A DNA stretch of 64,000 nucleotides from Helicobacter pylori PMSS1 (GCA_945883785.1 CAMCYD010000001.1:1-64000); one strand, 5' to 3'; numbered from the stretch's first letter, positions 38,185 to 49,110 are shown. Made by a program: numbers and translations. The notes: generated by a model not told the origin, from the sequence alone.

Positions 38185-41100
38185 ATTTTCCCCATTGTTT
38201 GATATATTTTTTTAAGTCTAGTTGTGTAGCTATTTATAATTATTGCAGCTGAATAATCGTCTTCTAATGATTTATAAATTTTGTATTTAAATTCACCATC
38301 ATGAAAATGTCCAAGTAAAAACTGAGCCATTTCTCTCTTTGTGTCCATATTTAATGTTTGAATTATAGTAAGTAAATTTGTGATAATGAAATCTGGATCA
38401 AAGTTAGCATCTTCTTTTATTTTTTGTATCGATGATGACATCCTTAAAGAACCATCAGAATTATCAAAGTCACTTAATAACAATCTTGTTAGACCGCTAA
38501 TAAAATCTAAGCCAGGATTGCTCATATAGCTTTCGAGAAATCTGCTTAATTGATCTTTTAGTGCCACAAGTTCAGAGTTGCTTATTAAAACATTTTCTTT
38601 GGAATAAAAAACATCAAACCACTTAGTATAATCATATGGATAATCAGCAATGTGTTGAAGTAAAAAACTAGCTTCATTGAATTTGAAATAATTTTCTAAT
38701 GTCTGTTTGAACTCATCTTTTGAAATTACACTTGAGCTTAGATTTAAACAATTTTCATATACATTCTTTAATGATTGTCGTCTATTATATGCAAAATGAT
38801 CGTACGACCATATTAGTAAAACCAAAATTGATTTTTCAATCTCAGAAAATCGATCTGGATTTTGATATAAAACATAGTAATAGTTACTTTGAATATCTTT
38901 TTGAAAACTATCAAAAGAAAAGTCTTTTTCATATTTATGAATTACATCTAAGAGATTGTTTCTAATTGTTTTCTCACTTAAATCCTCTGCTATTTCAATT
39001 TCGAATATCCCTGAAAAAAAGTTATCAATTGTCCAATCTTTGATAATTCCTAATTGGTTGAGTCTATAAATTGCTTTTTCAACTTTAGCTTTATTACTTA
39101 GTAGCTTTTTACTTTCTACTTTAGTGTTATTGGTCATACAGTAACTATTAAAAAGGTTTCTTATCAATTTAAACTCATTGTTAATTGTGTCTAAACTATT
39201 AGCAAACATAAAAAAGTTAGTATTAATATCACCAGTTGTTTTCTTTTGAAGTAAAGATATCTGATCTAAATTAGTTTTAGGATCCCAAAGTTGATCTAAT
39301 ATTGTTTTATTTTCATCTTTTTCTTTTGAGAACAATACAATACATTTTGCTTTTTTAGTTAAAAACTTTTGTTTATCTCTTCCTGCTCTTCCTGCTTCTT
39401 GATATAATGATTCCATAGAAGCTGGTAATCCATAATGAATTGTGTAATGAATATTTCCTTTATTAACACCCATTCCAAAAGCTTTTGTGGCGGCTAATAA
39501 TGTAAATTCATTTTTTTTAAAACGATCTTGAACATCCCGTTTGAATATATCAAATTCTTTTTCAGGCATTATTGGCATTTTATTAATGGTTGGCACACTA
39601 CCAGAGTAATAAAGTATCTCAGTTTGAAATTTTTGCGTTAAATGTTGAGAAACTTCAAAGCAACCTTTTTTGCCGTTTACTGTTGGTGTAAAAATAATTC
39701 CACACTTACTTTCATTTCCATTGGGTGCAAAAATAGATGATTTCTCATTAAGATTTGTTAAAATCTTTTCTATAGCATTTAGTTTTTGTTGTTGATCGTC
39801 AATGACATTAAATACTAACTCTTTTCTGGTATAGCTGAGTGGAGTTTTAACATTCATTTGTGAAATATTAAATTCATTCTGAATATCTTTTAATACATTC
39901 AGTGATGCTGTTGCTGTCAACCCTATGTATCTAGAGTCTGGAGAATATCGTTTTATTGTATTTGATAAATTGAGATAGGATGTTCTAAAGTCATGCCCCC
40001 ATTCTGAGAGACAATGTACTTCATCAATTACAGAATAAGCAAAATGAAGGTCTTTATTAATTTTGCTTAATTCTAAACGAAAAGTTTTTGTTTGAAATCT
40101 TTCAGGCGAGATAAATATAAAAAGATATTTACCATTCGAGAATTGATTAGCAACTTGTTCTTTTTCAAATGATTCCATATCACTTGTAATATAATTGCTT
40201 CTGTGAAATAAAATTGAATCTAAGTCCGCCTTTTGGTCATACATTAATGATTTAATAGGACATACTACAAAGCTAACGGCAGGCTGTAATAATGCTGATA
40301 ATTGATAACAGATCGATTTTCCACTTCCAGTTGGTAGTAATCCAATTGTATCATTACCACTTAAAGCATTGGCTATAATTGCTAATTGTCCTTCGTTAAA
40401 GTCTAAATTAGGAATTTCTTGTAGAAAAATATTCTCTAAAAAGAATAATAAACTAAAATAATCTGAACCTTCATCTCCAAATTGAAATTTATAGTCTATT
40501 GGCGTAGTTGTTGATATTCTAAAATAATCATATGGTTTAAATTTGAAAAGATCAATGTTAGTGGCATTATCTAGATTAAGGTATTGATACTCATCCAAGT
40601 AGTGATTTCTGACAAATATGATATTTTGATTATGCTGGAATTCATCTGTGTATCGTTTCATAAGACTAAAGTCAATTTTTATGGTGTTGTTTCCACTTGA
40701 ATGTTTTTTGTTTTTATGAATATATTGAATTGAATAGTGTGGTCTAAGGAATGGAACTTTTTGAAGTTTATAAATATGTTGAAACCAGATAAATAGATCC
40801 TCAATAGCCAATTCTATAAATTCTTCTACATCATGTAATTTAACCTCTAAACGCCAATCACTCTCAAACGATAAGATCCCGTTTTCTAATAGTTCAAGAA
40901 GTACTAATTGTATACGAATAATAGAAGTAGCTTTTAAAAAAGTATTATTATAGTCATCATTAAGAGCATATGCAGCCTGGTAATCTTTAAGAGATATAAA
41001 TTGTGGCTCACTTTTTTTTCGTTTTTCCTGAAACTCAATAAAATCATTAATTCTATTTTTAATTTGATTTATTGTGTTGAAAAAAAACTCATTTTCACTC

Positions 41101-42836
41101 TCTAAATCATTCGTTTTAATTCTAAAAACTTCAATACCAAATTTTCTTAAATAATTGTCTCTATTGATATCATCAAGATTATTGTCACCATGCTGTGAAC
41201 CGTCAATTTCAATTACTAACATAGCTTGTTGTAAATAAAAATCAACTTGTTGCTTTGCAAATTCTTTAGATTGAGCTTGAGTTATTTCATAAATTGTAAC
41301 TTCTGGCAAAAGTAAAGATTGAATAAAAGATAATTCTTTTAAATATTTTGGAATAATAATTTCAAAAAACTTTTTCGCAGGATAATATTGTGCCCTATCA
41401 TCTCCCCTAATAATATTCTTCCATTTTGGAGTACTTGCTTCAATAAATGCTATAGAGTTTCTAAAAAAAGGATCTTTTTGTAAACTTCCTAAATTCATCT
41501 GCAAAAATTTAGACATTAAAGTTGGCTTTCCACGTTGAAGGATATTCTTTAAAATAAAAATACCAGGTATATATTTCATGTGTGTTGTTGAAGTATAGAA
41601 TCTATTATCATATAGGTTTTGTACAATAAAATTATGATTAGAATTAGTGTAGTTTGCAGTAAAAAATTTGTTAAAAAATTTGTTTGTATTTTTTTTAGCT
41701 TTTAACATTTGGAATGTTTTTAACAATTTTATATTATGAATTTGCTTGAATGACAAGCTAGAATCAGCATATGAAGTTTTAACTAGAGAGAAGATATAAC
41801 ACTTGACATCAGGATAGTCATGATGAATCGCTCGTATAATTTCATTTGTTGTAGCACCACTTGTAAATACATCATCAATAATTAAAATTGAACTATCTTT
41901 AGTCAAATGTTTAGTAGAAACATCATTATCTAGATAATATTTATGATGAATTTCATTATATCTTTCAATTTGAGTTAATGTAGTGGATTTTTTTGTTTTA
42001 GAATGCTTTTTAAGAAGGTTTGGCAGATAAATTGTTTTTGTAAATTGTGTTATTGAAAAAGCTAATTCATCCAGAGGTGTATTAGTCTCTGTTATTTCCA
42101 TTTCTTCATGCCCAAGGGCTCTTACAACAAAATTAAATTTAGGCAAAAGCTCCACATTTTCGCATACAATTGAAATCCATTCATTAATTACAATAGTTTT
42201 ACGACTTTTAAAATCAAGTAATTTATATTTAATTTCATCCAAATAGTAACCTAAATAAAAGTGATCATCTTCATGCTGAATCAACTTAGCATTGAGTTCG
42301 TTCAAAATAAGAAGTTCAAAAAAGTTATTAGTTGAATCATTTTCAAGGAATTTGATTAAATGAGGTGAATTAAATTTCCCCCAAGGAACACCTACAAAAT
42401 CTATATTTGCATTTACAGCAGTTTTATAATCAAGCTCATCGTCACCAATAAATATAACATCATTTTCTTCTAACGAAAAATATTTTAAGATTTTGGTGAT
42501 ACCTTCTGGGGATGGTTTGTGTAAAGTTACATCATGATAAGCTACTATAAAATCACAATGTATATTAAAGTTCAAAAGAGCATTTTCTAAATACATTTTT
42601 GGAGAATTAGAGAATATTGCTATTAGTATGTTATTTTCGTGAGCAAGATTAATAAGATTAATTGTCGATTGATGTAATGGACAATTTTTTAATTCATTTA
42701 TTGCTGATGACCAATCTTTGTTTTTTCTATATTCTAATAAAGAAGATGTATCGGCAATCGTATTGTCAAAATCTAAAATTAAACATTTAATCAAAAAGAC
42801 CCCTTTGTGTCTTTTTTGGTTGTTGAAGTTTCTCAA
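38172..42836 (-). CDS. multidomain HAD phosphatase - phosphoribosyltransferase - nuclease-like - RecQ helicase fusion (1554 aa)
   Basis: HAD: LILDFDNTIADT, IFSNSP, FIGDDELDYKTA. PRTase: ILIIDDVFTSGATTNEI. DUF559/Vsr-like: LVIEIDGSQHGDNNLDDINRDNYLRKFGIEVFRIK. RecQ: LLPTGSGKSICYQLS, SVIDEVHCLSEWGHDFR, GLTATAS, LYQEAGRAGRDKQ. Confidence 0.9.
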   Translation of the reverse strand: MRNFNNQKRHKGVFLIKCLILDFDNTIADTSSLLEYRKNKDWSSAINELKNCPLHQSTINLINLAHENNILIAIFSNSPKMYLENALLNFNIHCDFIVAYHDVTLHKPSPEGITKILKYFSLEENDVIFIGDDELDYKTAVNANIDFVGVPWGKFNSPHLIKFLENDSTNNFFELLILNELNAKLIQHEDDHFYLGYYLDEIKYKLLDFKSRKTIVINEWISIVCENVELLPKFNFVVRALGHEEMEITETNTPLDELAFSITQFTKTIYLPNLLKKHSKTKKSTTLTQIERYNEIHHKYYLDNDVSTKHLTKDSSILIIDDVFTSGATTNEIIRAIHHDYPDVKCYIFSLVKTSYADSSLSFKQIHNIKLLKTFQMLKAKKNTNKFFNKFFTANYTNSNHNFIVQNLYDNRFYTSTTHMKYIPGIFILKNILQRGKPTLMSKFLQMNLGSLQKDPFFRNSIAFIEASTPKWKNIIRGDDRAQYYPAKKFFEIIIPKYLKELSFIQSLLLPEVTIYEITQAQSKEFAKQQVDFYLQQAMLVIEIDGSQHGDNNLDDINRDNYLRKFGIEVFRIKTNDLESENEFFFNTINQIKNRINDFIEFQEKRKKSEPQFISLKDYQAAYALNDDYNNTFLKATSIIRIQLVLLELLENGILSFESDWRLEVKLHDVEEFIELAIEDLFIWFQHIYKLQKVPFLRPHYSIQYIHKNKKHSSGNNTIKIDFSLMKRYTDEFQHNQNIIFVRNHYLDEYQYLNLDNATNIDLFKFKPYDYFRISTTTPIDYKFQFGDEGSDYFSLLFFLENIFLQEIPNLDFNEGQLAIIANALSGNDTIGLLPTGSGKSICYQLSALLQPAVSFVVCPIKSLMYDQKADLDSILFHRSNYITSDMESFEKEQVANQFSNGKYLFIFISPERFQTKTFRLELSKINKDLHFAYSVIDEVHCLSEWGHDFRTSYLNLSNTIKRYSPDSRYIGLTATASLNVLKDIQNEFNISQMNVKTPLSYTRKELVFNVIDDQQQKLNAIEKILTNLNEKSSIFAPNGNESKCGIIFTPTVNGKKGCFEVSQHLTQKFQTEILYYSGSVPTINKMPIMPEKEFDIFKRDVQDRFKKNEFTLLAATKAFGMGVNKGNIHYTIHYGLPASMESLYQEAGRAGRDKQKFLTKKAKCIVLFSKEKDENKTILDQLWDPKTNLDQISLLQKKTTGDINTNFFMFANSLDTINNEFKLIRNLFNSYCMTNNTKVESKKLLSNKAKVEKAIYRLNQLGIIKDWTIDNFFSGIFEIEIAEDLSEKTIRNNLLDVIHKYEKDFSFDSFQKDIQSNYYYVLYQNPDRFSEIEKSILVLLIWSYDHFAYNRRQSLKNVYENCLNLSSSVISKDEFKQTLENYFKFNEASFLLQHIADYPYDYTKWFDVFYSKENVLISNSELVALKDQLSRFLESYMSNPGLDFISGLTRLLLSDFDNSDGSLRMSSSIQKIKEDANFDPDFIITNLLTIIQTLNMDTKREMAQFLLGHFHDGEFKYKIYKSLEDDYSAAIIINSYTTRLKKIYQTMGKICQI

Positions 42837-43782
42837 TCATTTCGTTTATCATTGTTGTCACAACACTATAAGTTTCTTTTGAATATGGAATCGCTTTTTT
42901 TTCTGATAATAAATTTTCTATTCCCTCAATTTGTTTACAAGGTATATAAGACAATTTGCTAAGATCAGGACAAAATAAAAGTCGTTCTTCTTTCAAGCAA
43001 TTATGAACAGCATGCATAGTACCGCCATTTTTACTTGTTTCAATTGCAAATACTGCTGCTGCTAATCCACTTTGAATACGATCTCTAGAGACAAAATGTC
43101 CTGGAACAATTTTTGTCCCAGGAGGATTTTCGGCTATCCATAAGCCATTATTCTTTAATATATTTTCGGCTAATTGTCTATTCTTAGCAGGCTGTACATT
43201 TTCAACATCTACTAATATAGCTATTGTTTTTCCATTATTTATTAATGTTTGCTCATGAGCTATGCTATCAATACCAAGAGCTAAACCACTAACGATAACA
43301 AATCCTTTAGAACATAAAAAATCTACACTTTTACGAGTGATTTTATCGCCTAATTCAGTATTATCTCTTGTACCTATTACAGCGATATTATTCCAATTGT
43401 TTAAAAGACTAATATTACCTTTACAGTACAAGAATAAAGGAAAGTTATCTGCCAATAACAAAATTTTAGGATAGCTAGGATTCATATAACTGATTAAGAC
43501 AATATTGTTCGAATTGTAGAAATTTATTTTATCTAAAGCAATTTGGTAATACTTGTGAAAATCATTGGAAATAATCGAATCTTCTAGAATGGAATAATAT
43601 TGGGGTCTAATTTTAGTCGCCAAAAGTGAAAGATTTAAATCTAATAATGAATCACAATCATCTTCACTCATTGTGTGTATTATGTCTTTGATTGTTTTTG
43701 GACCTATGCCTTTAAGCATAGTCATTGCAAGAATTTCTGTATCGCAAATCATATGAATAACCCTAACTATAAAATCTTGCAC
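42787..43782 (-). CDS. DprA/Smf-like protein
   Basis: IAVIGTRDNTELGDKITRKSVDFLCSKGFVIVSGLALGIDSIAHEQTL; IAENPPGTKIVPGHFVSRDRIQSGLAAAVFAIETSKNGGTMHAV. Confidence 0.92.
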   Translation of the reverse strand: MQDFIVRVIHMICDTEILAMTMLKGIGPKTIKDIIHTMSEDDCDSLLDLNLSLLATKIRPQYYSILEDSIISNDFHKYYQIALDKINFYNSNNIVLISYMNPSYPKILLLADNFPLFLYCKGNISLLNNWNNIAVIGTRDNTELGDKITRKSVDFLCSKGFVIVSGLALGIDSIAHEQTLINNGKTIAILVDVENVQPAKNRQLAENILKNNGLWIAENPPGTKIVPGHFVSRDRIQSGLAAAVFAIETSKNGGTMHAVHNCLKEERLLFCPDLSKLSYIPCKQIEGIENLLSEKKAIPYSKETYSVVTTMINEMIEKLQQPKKTQRGLFD

Positions 43783-44018
43783 TAATTTAAATAAAGACTT
43801 GGCAGCTATCTAAAGTGAAGAATATTCTAACATAAATAGCTTTTAAAATATTCATCGTATTGAGTATAAAAACTTAATTTTAATAAATTATTTTTGCTAT
43901 CCAAAATGTGTTTGTTGTACTACTTATTTATAAAAGCAGTAAAAACATATTCTAAAGAGCAATTAGGAAGAGATTTGATTGCCTTCCAAAATATGATTGT
44001 ATGATTTTATAAGTCCAA

Positions 44019-46076
44019 ATGAATTTGAAAAAAGATACAATGAAAAGAGGATGGTTTATGGAAAAAATCAAAGATAGTTTAGAAACATTTTTTACAATTT
44101 GGGGAATTCTTTTAATTGTTAATCAAGCTGTTATATTTGGAGGCTGTTTTAATCCATTGTGTATATTTGCTGCATTACCTCATACAGGAGTAATAGCATT
44201 TTACTTAACACTTTTAATCTCTAATGAGGACAATACTTTAAAATATAATGAAGTTGATACACAACCGCAATACGACAAAACAAAAGTTCATGCGGCAAAT
44301 CCTTTCATCAATAACAAAAAGGAGACAGAAAAAAACACTGATTATGTTGCTAATATAGGTCTTATCTTTACAAATAAGTTAATTATTACCCAAGATAAAA
44401 TAACTTGGAAAAATACAACTTTCTTATTGAATGAAATAACCGAGTTATCATGGGGGATACTAGAATATACAGACACAGGTTGGGGAACAACAAAAACAAC
44501 CTACTATATAAATTTTAAAGATAATAATGTTATTGCTAATATTGTAGTCGATAAAAAAAGAATATATGATGAAATAATTTCTAGATTAAATTTAGCCGTA
44601 GGTCAACGTATTACGAATGATTGGATAGAGTTTTTTAATAATGATAAAGTCAAAAGTTACAATAATGCAATTATTCATAATGATGGTGTAATTATTCGAA
44701 AAAAAACTTTTTACCCCCCAGTGAAAAAGATGTTTTATTGGAATGAAATAGTTGCTACTGCCAGAAATGGTAATTTTATCATTGAAGCAATAGAAGACAA
44801 AAAATTTAATGTAGAAATAAGCTTTAGAAATTTTTATAATATTTATTTTCTTAAGAATTTAATTTTAATGGTGAAAGAAAATCAAAATATTACAAAAATA
44901 AGTGATTTGAAGAATATAAATCATAATCGAGATATTCAAAAGTTGAATTATGTACTCAAATCCCTAGAATTAAGTCTCCAAAATGTAATTGAGAAAAGAG
45001 CAGAGTATCTAAATAATATAAAAGAATTCAAAAATACATACAATCTCAATCTTGGAGAACTTATAAGAAGCATTTTTATTTTAAAAAAAGAGATTCTTTA
45101 TCAACAGATTATCAAATTGGAACAATTTGGAGAGCCGTATAAAAGTAATTTTAAAATATTTGAAGAGTTTAAAGGGACTATTAATGAGTTTGAAAGGAAA
45201 GAAGAGTACGTTGAAGATTACAGGATAAAAATGATGTACGAAGAAGCAAAAGTAAATTTTGATGAGTATGAAAATGAATACAAACAATCAAAAGAAAACC
45301 AAAAAGATGTGTTGCAACTAAGCGATGATGAAAAAGTTGAAATTAAAGAACTTTTCAAAAAAGCAATAAGACGGTTCCATCCTGATATAGTTCCTGATGA
45401 GTTTAAAGAAAAAACAACGAAAATTATACAGCAATTTAATGATGCCTATAGTAATAAAAATTTAAAAAAAGTTAAAGAGATAGTCTCAAGTTTAGAAAAT
45501 GACTTTGTTTTTGAATTTGCAAGTAATATTATAGAAGACAAAATTGAACTCCAAGAAAAAATCAATGAGTACAAGCAAAATATAAAAGAAATAGAAGATG
45601 AGATAGCTCGTATTGTTGAGGATGATACTTTTCAAACTATAAGTGAAATTGATGATTGGAATTCCTATTTCGAAGCACGTAATAGGGATCTTGAAAAGGG
45701 AAAAGAGATTCTTGTAGAAGAATTTAAAATTATTTTCGAAGATAAGATCAAAAGGCATATTAAGGATAATCTTAGATCAGATAAATTTGATGGGTTGCTA
45801 ATTGATAGATATAATATTGAAATACTTGAAATTCAAAATAACACTGCCTATCTAAAGACTAAATATACTGGTTTAATTCCAATATATAGTTATGTGAATA
45901 TAGAAGCAGCAATTAAAGATAAAACACATTTTCAATGTATTTTGGAAAATCCTTTTTGTAAAGTTGTACTTTTGGATGACTATTTCGGTATACGAGGATT
46001 TGGGATTAATTCGAATGAATATAAAGAATTAAATACTGGAAATGACATAGAATATCAGAAAATATTACAATTATAA
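44019..46076 (+). CDS. membrane protein with PH-like region and J-domain-like core (real start may be 44058)
   Basis: N-term LETFFTIWGILLIVNQAVIFGGCFNPLC; central VLQLSDDEKVEIKELFKKAIRRFHPDIVPDEFKEKTTKIIQQFNDAYS with HPD motif. Confidence 0.75.
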   Translation: MNLKKDTMKRGWFMEKIKDSLETFFTIWGILLIVNQAVIFGGCFNPLCIFAALPHTGVIAFYLTLLISNEDNTLKYNEVDTQPQYDKTKVHAANPFINNKKETEKNTDYVANIGLIFTNKLIITQDKITWKNTTFLLNEITELSWGILEYTDTGWGTTKTTYYINFKDNNVIANIVVDKKRIYDEIISRLNLAVGQRITNDWIEFFNNDKVKSYNNAIIHNDGVIIRKKTFYPPVKKMFYWNEIVATARNGNFIIEAIEDKKFNVEISFRNFYNIYFLKNLILMVKENQNITKISDLKNINHNRDIQKLNYVLKSLELSLQNVIEKRAEYLNNIKEFKNTYNLNLGELIRSIFILKKEILYQQIIKLEQFGEPYKSNFKIFEEFKGTINEFERKEEYVEDYRIKMMYEEAKVNFDEYENEYKQSKENQKDVLQLSDDEKVEIKELFKKAIRRFHPDIVPDEFKEKTTKIIQQFNDAYSNKNLKKVKEIVSSLENDFVFEFASNIIEDKIELQEKINEYKQNIKEIEDEIARIVEDDTFQTISEIDDWNSYFEARNRDLEKGKEILVEEFKIIFEDKIKRHIKDNLRSDKFDGLLIDRYNIEILEIQNNTAYLKTKYTGLIPIYSYVNIEAAIKDKTHFQCILENPFCKVVLLDDYFGIRGFGINSNEYKELNTGNDIEYQKILQL

Positions 46077-46094
46077 AAGAACTAAGGATTTTTA

Positions 46095-47432
46095 ATGTTT
46101 TTGATTCATTTTAAAAGGTTTATACTTTGGATAATGGCTACCGTTTTAATTGGAATAGTAATTAGTTTAGCTTCAATTTTTAGCAGAGAATTAACATTAA
46201 ATACTGTAAAAATAAATGAGTTTAAAATTTATTATTCATTTTTAAATCAAGAAACAAAGCATAATGAAGTTTTGGTAAAATCCCAATTTGATATTTTATT
46301 ATCTCCTAAAAAGTTTCCATTATTACCAATTGCACTAATAGGAAAAGACACTTGTATTGACAATGTCAATAAATATTATAATGACCGTTTTAATCTTTCA
46401 ATTTGCAATAATTTGTCATACAATCAATTGAAAAGTAATGAAATTGAAGTGCAACAATATTATGATTCGCAAATCATAGTCTATAAGAAGCAGTATTTTT
46501 TATTTAAAGAGTTAGAACACACTAATAGTTTTTTAGTTGCAAGAATTAATGATTATTACGCCAAAAATGATTTTTCTAGATTTTTAATCTTTTTATCCTC
46601 AAAGGAAGGGTTGTCTTGGCTGACATCTTATAATTCGTTTCAAACATTTTTATCAAAAACCCAATTTATCTGGTTTATACTTCTTCCTCTCTCAGTTGTT
46701 TTATATTTAGTCTTAACAATGTATTTTTTAAATAAAACAAAAAAATTTAATGCTTTAAATTTTGAAAAAGAACAACTAGTTCAAAAATGGGGTGAAATAA
46801 ATAACGATATAAAAAACTTATCAAGCGAACAAGATGATTTAGAAACTAAAATTAATGAACAAGGAAAAAATTCAATTGCTTCAGAAGTTTCATTAGAAGA
46901 TTTGCAGAGTAAACTAGATGTAGTTATAGAAAAGAAAAATAATTTAATTAAGAGTTTAAAAGCAATAGAAGAAAAAGAGGAAATTTTATTTCAAAAAATA
47001 AATAATGCTTTGAAAAATATCACAACTCAAGAGAAAGAGAACATTTTAAAAAATATACAAGTGAAGCAATCTCAGATTGATCAATTATGGAAATATACTC
47101 CAACTTGGCAGGAGAGACATTTGATTGAAAATAATGTCTCTTTACGAGATGATTTTACCCCTTTTACAATCAGTCAAGCTTTTATATGTTTTGAGCAAAT
47201 CATTGAAAGTATCGTAGTAAAAATTAATGATGAATATAAAGATAAGAATTTAATAGAACAAATCAATATTATTTTTGAGAATAATCTTTGGCCTGCTCAA
47301 TTTGAACAACAATTGCACTCAATTAGAATAGCTAGAAATAAATGGTTTCATCATGGTAAAGAACCAAGTAAAGAAGTTTTTATTTCATTATTAGATGTCT
47401 TGGATAAAACAAATACTCGTCCATTGTTGTAA
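46095..47432 (+). CDS. membrane-anchored coiled-coil protein with C-terminal HEPN-like (Swt1-type) domain
   Basis: Two TM segments, coiled coil, C-term LHSIRIARNKWFHHGKEPSKEVFISLLDVL (R-x4-H). Confidence 0.65.
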   Translation: MFLIHFKRFILWIMATVLIGIVISLASIFSRELTLNTVKINEFKIYYSFLNQETKHNEVLVKSQFDILLSPKKFPLLPIALIGKDTCIDNVNKYYNDRFNLSICNNLSYNQLKSNEIEVQQYYDSQIIVYKKQYFLFKELEHTNSFLVARINDYYAKNDFSRFLIFLSSKEGLSWLTSYNSFQTFLSKTQFIWFILLPLSVVLYLVLTMYFLNKTKKFNALNFEKEQLVQKWGEINNDIKNLSSEQDDLETKINEQGKNSIASEVSLEDLQSKLDVVIEKKNNLIKSLKAIEEKEEILFQKINNALKNITTQEKENILKNIQVKQSQIDQLWKYTPTWQERHLIENNVSLRDDFTPFTISQAFICFEQIIESIVVKINDEYKDKNLIEQINIIFENNLWPAQFEQQLHSIRIARNKWFHHGKEPSKEVFISLLDVLDKTNTRPLL

Positions 47433-47567
47433 AATTGATCATAGTTTAAATCATACAAAATTAGTTTTGTACAAATAATTTTCCTCGGGTTAATAATTTT
47501 TTTTTCGTCCAAAATATGTCCATCTCTTTTTTTATACTTCTTTATCCCAAAAGGAAAGGAAAAAGAG

Positions 47568-48014
47568 ATGAACAACAGTTTGAAAATTACAGCATTTGCA
47601 CTATGTGGTGCTTTTGTGTTTACAGGGTGTAGCGCAAATGGTCCGCAGTTTACAAAGTTTGATACTCCTAAAGATGATAAATCTTTAGTATATGTGTATA
47701 GAACTTCAGGATTGGGTGGAGCAATCACTCCAAAAATCCATCAAACAGATCTTACTACCAATGAAGATAAAGTTATTGGATATGTAGAGCCGTCTGGATA
47801 TATTAAGGCAGAGATTAAAGATGGTGATTACCAATTTTGGGCAAAAACAGAAGCCAAAAATGAAGTGGACTTGAAAATCGAAAAAAATAAAATTTACTGT
47901 ATTGAAAGCTACATTACAATGGGATTTTTTGTAGGTCATCCACAATTTAAACTCATTCCACTTGATAAGTGTGAAGCAGAAATCAAAACAACAAAATTAA
48001 CAATACAGGAATAA
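47568..48014 (+). CDS. DUF2846-type lipoprotein
   Basis: Lipobox FVFTGCSANG; SLVYVYRTSGLGGAITPKIH...GYIKAEIKDGDYQFWAKT. Confidence 0.8.
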   Translation: MNNSLKITAFALCGAFVFTGCSANGPQFTKFDTPKDDKSLVYVYRTSGLGGAITPKIHQTDLTTNEDKVIGYVEPSGYIKAEIKDGDYQFWAKTEAKNEVDLKIEKNKIYCIESYITMGFFVGHPQFKLIPLDKCEAEIKTTKLTIQE

Positions 48015-48018
48015 AACA

Positions 48019-48639
48019 ATGAAAAAGAACTTAGCAATAATCGGTATGATTGGAATAATGGCATCAAATGCAAATGCAGTTGAGGATAAAAACTTGTATC
48101 TTGGATTTGGACTTTCAAAAGGAAGTGGAACTCAAACAAGAGAGTATGCTAATACATATTACACATATCCTGGTACATACACAACAGACTACGATGCAAG
48201 TGGTAAAACACTCAAATTGGGATATATCTTCGAATCTAAAAATAGATTTGAATTTAGTATTAGCACATTTGATGCAAAAAGAACAGCTGGTAATAGTTTT
48301 GCAATGAATACAAATGATACTCAAAATTCTAAATTTGTAGGATATGATTTGGACTGGTTATTTACATTTAGAAATAAAGAAGCACTTCAACCATATCTAG
48401 GTGTTGGATTTGGAATCTATAAAGATAATGATATAGATGGATACAATACAACTACACATAGTACAGAAACAGTAACAGGTTTGGCACTTAATCTTATGGG
48501 TGGAGCAACTTACCATTTTAATGACACTTTTGAACTTGAAGCAGCTTATAAATCGAAATATATTGGATGGAATTTAGAAAATCCAGATATGAAAGAGAAT
48601 ATTGGAAGTCTTTATTTTGGGGCAAATATAAAATTCTAA
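48019..48639 (+). CDS. outer-membrane beta-barrel protein
   Basis: Signal peptide, alternating beta pattern, terminal IGSLYFGANIKF. Confidence 0.8.
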   Translation: MKKNLAIIGMIGIMASNANAVEDKNLYLGFGLSKGSGTQTREYANTYYTYPGTYTTDYDASGKTLKLGYIFESKNRFEFSISTFDAKRTAGNSFAMNTNDTQNSKFVGYDLDWLFTFRNKEALQPYLGVGFGIYKDNDIDGYNTTTHSTETVTGLALNLMGGATYHFNDTFELEAAYKSKYIGWNLENPDMKENIGSLYFGANIKF

Positions 48640-48651
48640 TACAAGAGGTAA

Positions 48652-49101
48652 ATGATGTACAATAAAATTATTCAAATAGGAAATCTAACAAGAGATATAG
48701 AGATTCAATATCTCAATGGTGGTTCAGCATTAGCTAAAGGTGCAATAGTTACAACTTATAAATTCAAAGCTCAAGATGGGACTCAAAAAGATGAAGTTTG
48801 TTTCTTAGATTTTATGATATTTGGAAAAATAGCTGAAATTGCACATCAATACCTCAAAAAAGGTTCTAAAGTGATGTTTGAAGGTCGTTTAGTATTTGAT
48901 CAATGGACAGGACAAGATGGACAACAAAAATCAAAACATAGTATGCGAGTAGAAACTATGAAGATGTTAGATGGTAAAAATGACCTTCCAAATAATACAA
49001 ATACTCCAACTAGTTCAATTCCAGAACATCAAAAAGAAGTAACCACAGTAATGAAAAAGAAAATACCCATAGAAATTGATTTAGATGAACCACCATTTTA
49101 A
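48652..49101 (+). CDS. ssb: single-stranded DNA-binding protein
   Basis: YNKIIQIGNLTRDIEIQYL...FLDFMIFGKIAEIAHQYLKKGSKVMFEGRL...C-term DLDEPPF. Confidence 0.92.
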   Translation: MMYNKIIQIGNLTRDIEIQYLNGGSALAKGAIVTTYKFKAQDGTQKDEVCFLDFMIFGKIAEIAHQYLKKGSKVMFEGRLVFDQWTGQDGQQKSKHSMRVETMKMLDGKNDLPNNTNTPTSSIPEHQKEVTTVMKKKIPIEIDLDEPPF

Positions 49102-49110
49102 CAATGACAT

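Noticed and set aside
45081-45758. Minus-strand ORFs rich in Phe/Leu/Ile inside the 44019 gene
   Set aside because: Antisense artefacts of Lys/Glu-rich coiled-coil coding sequence.
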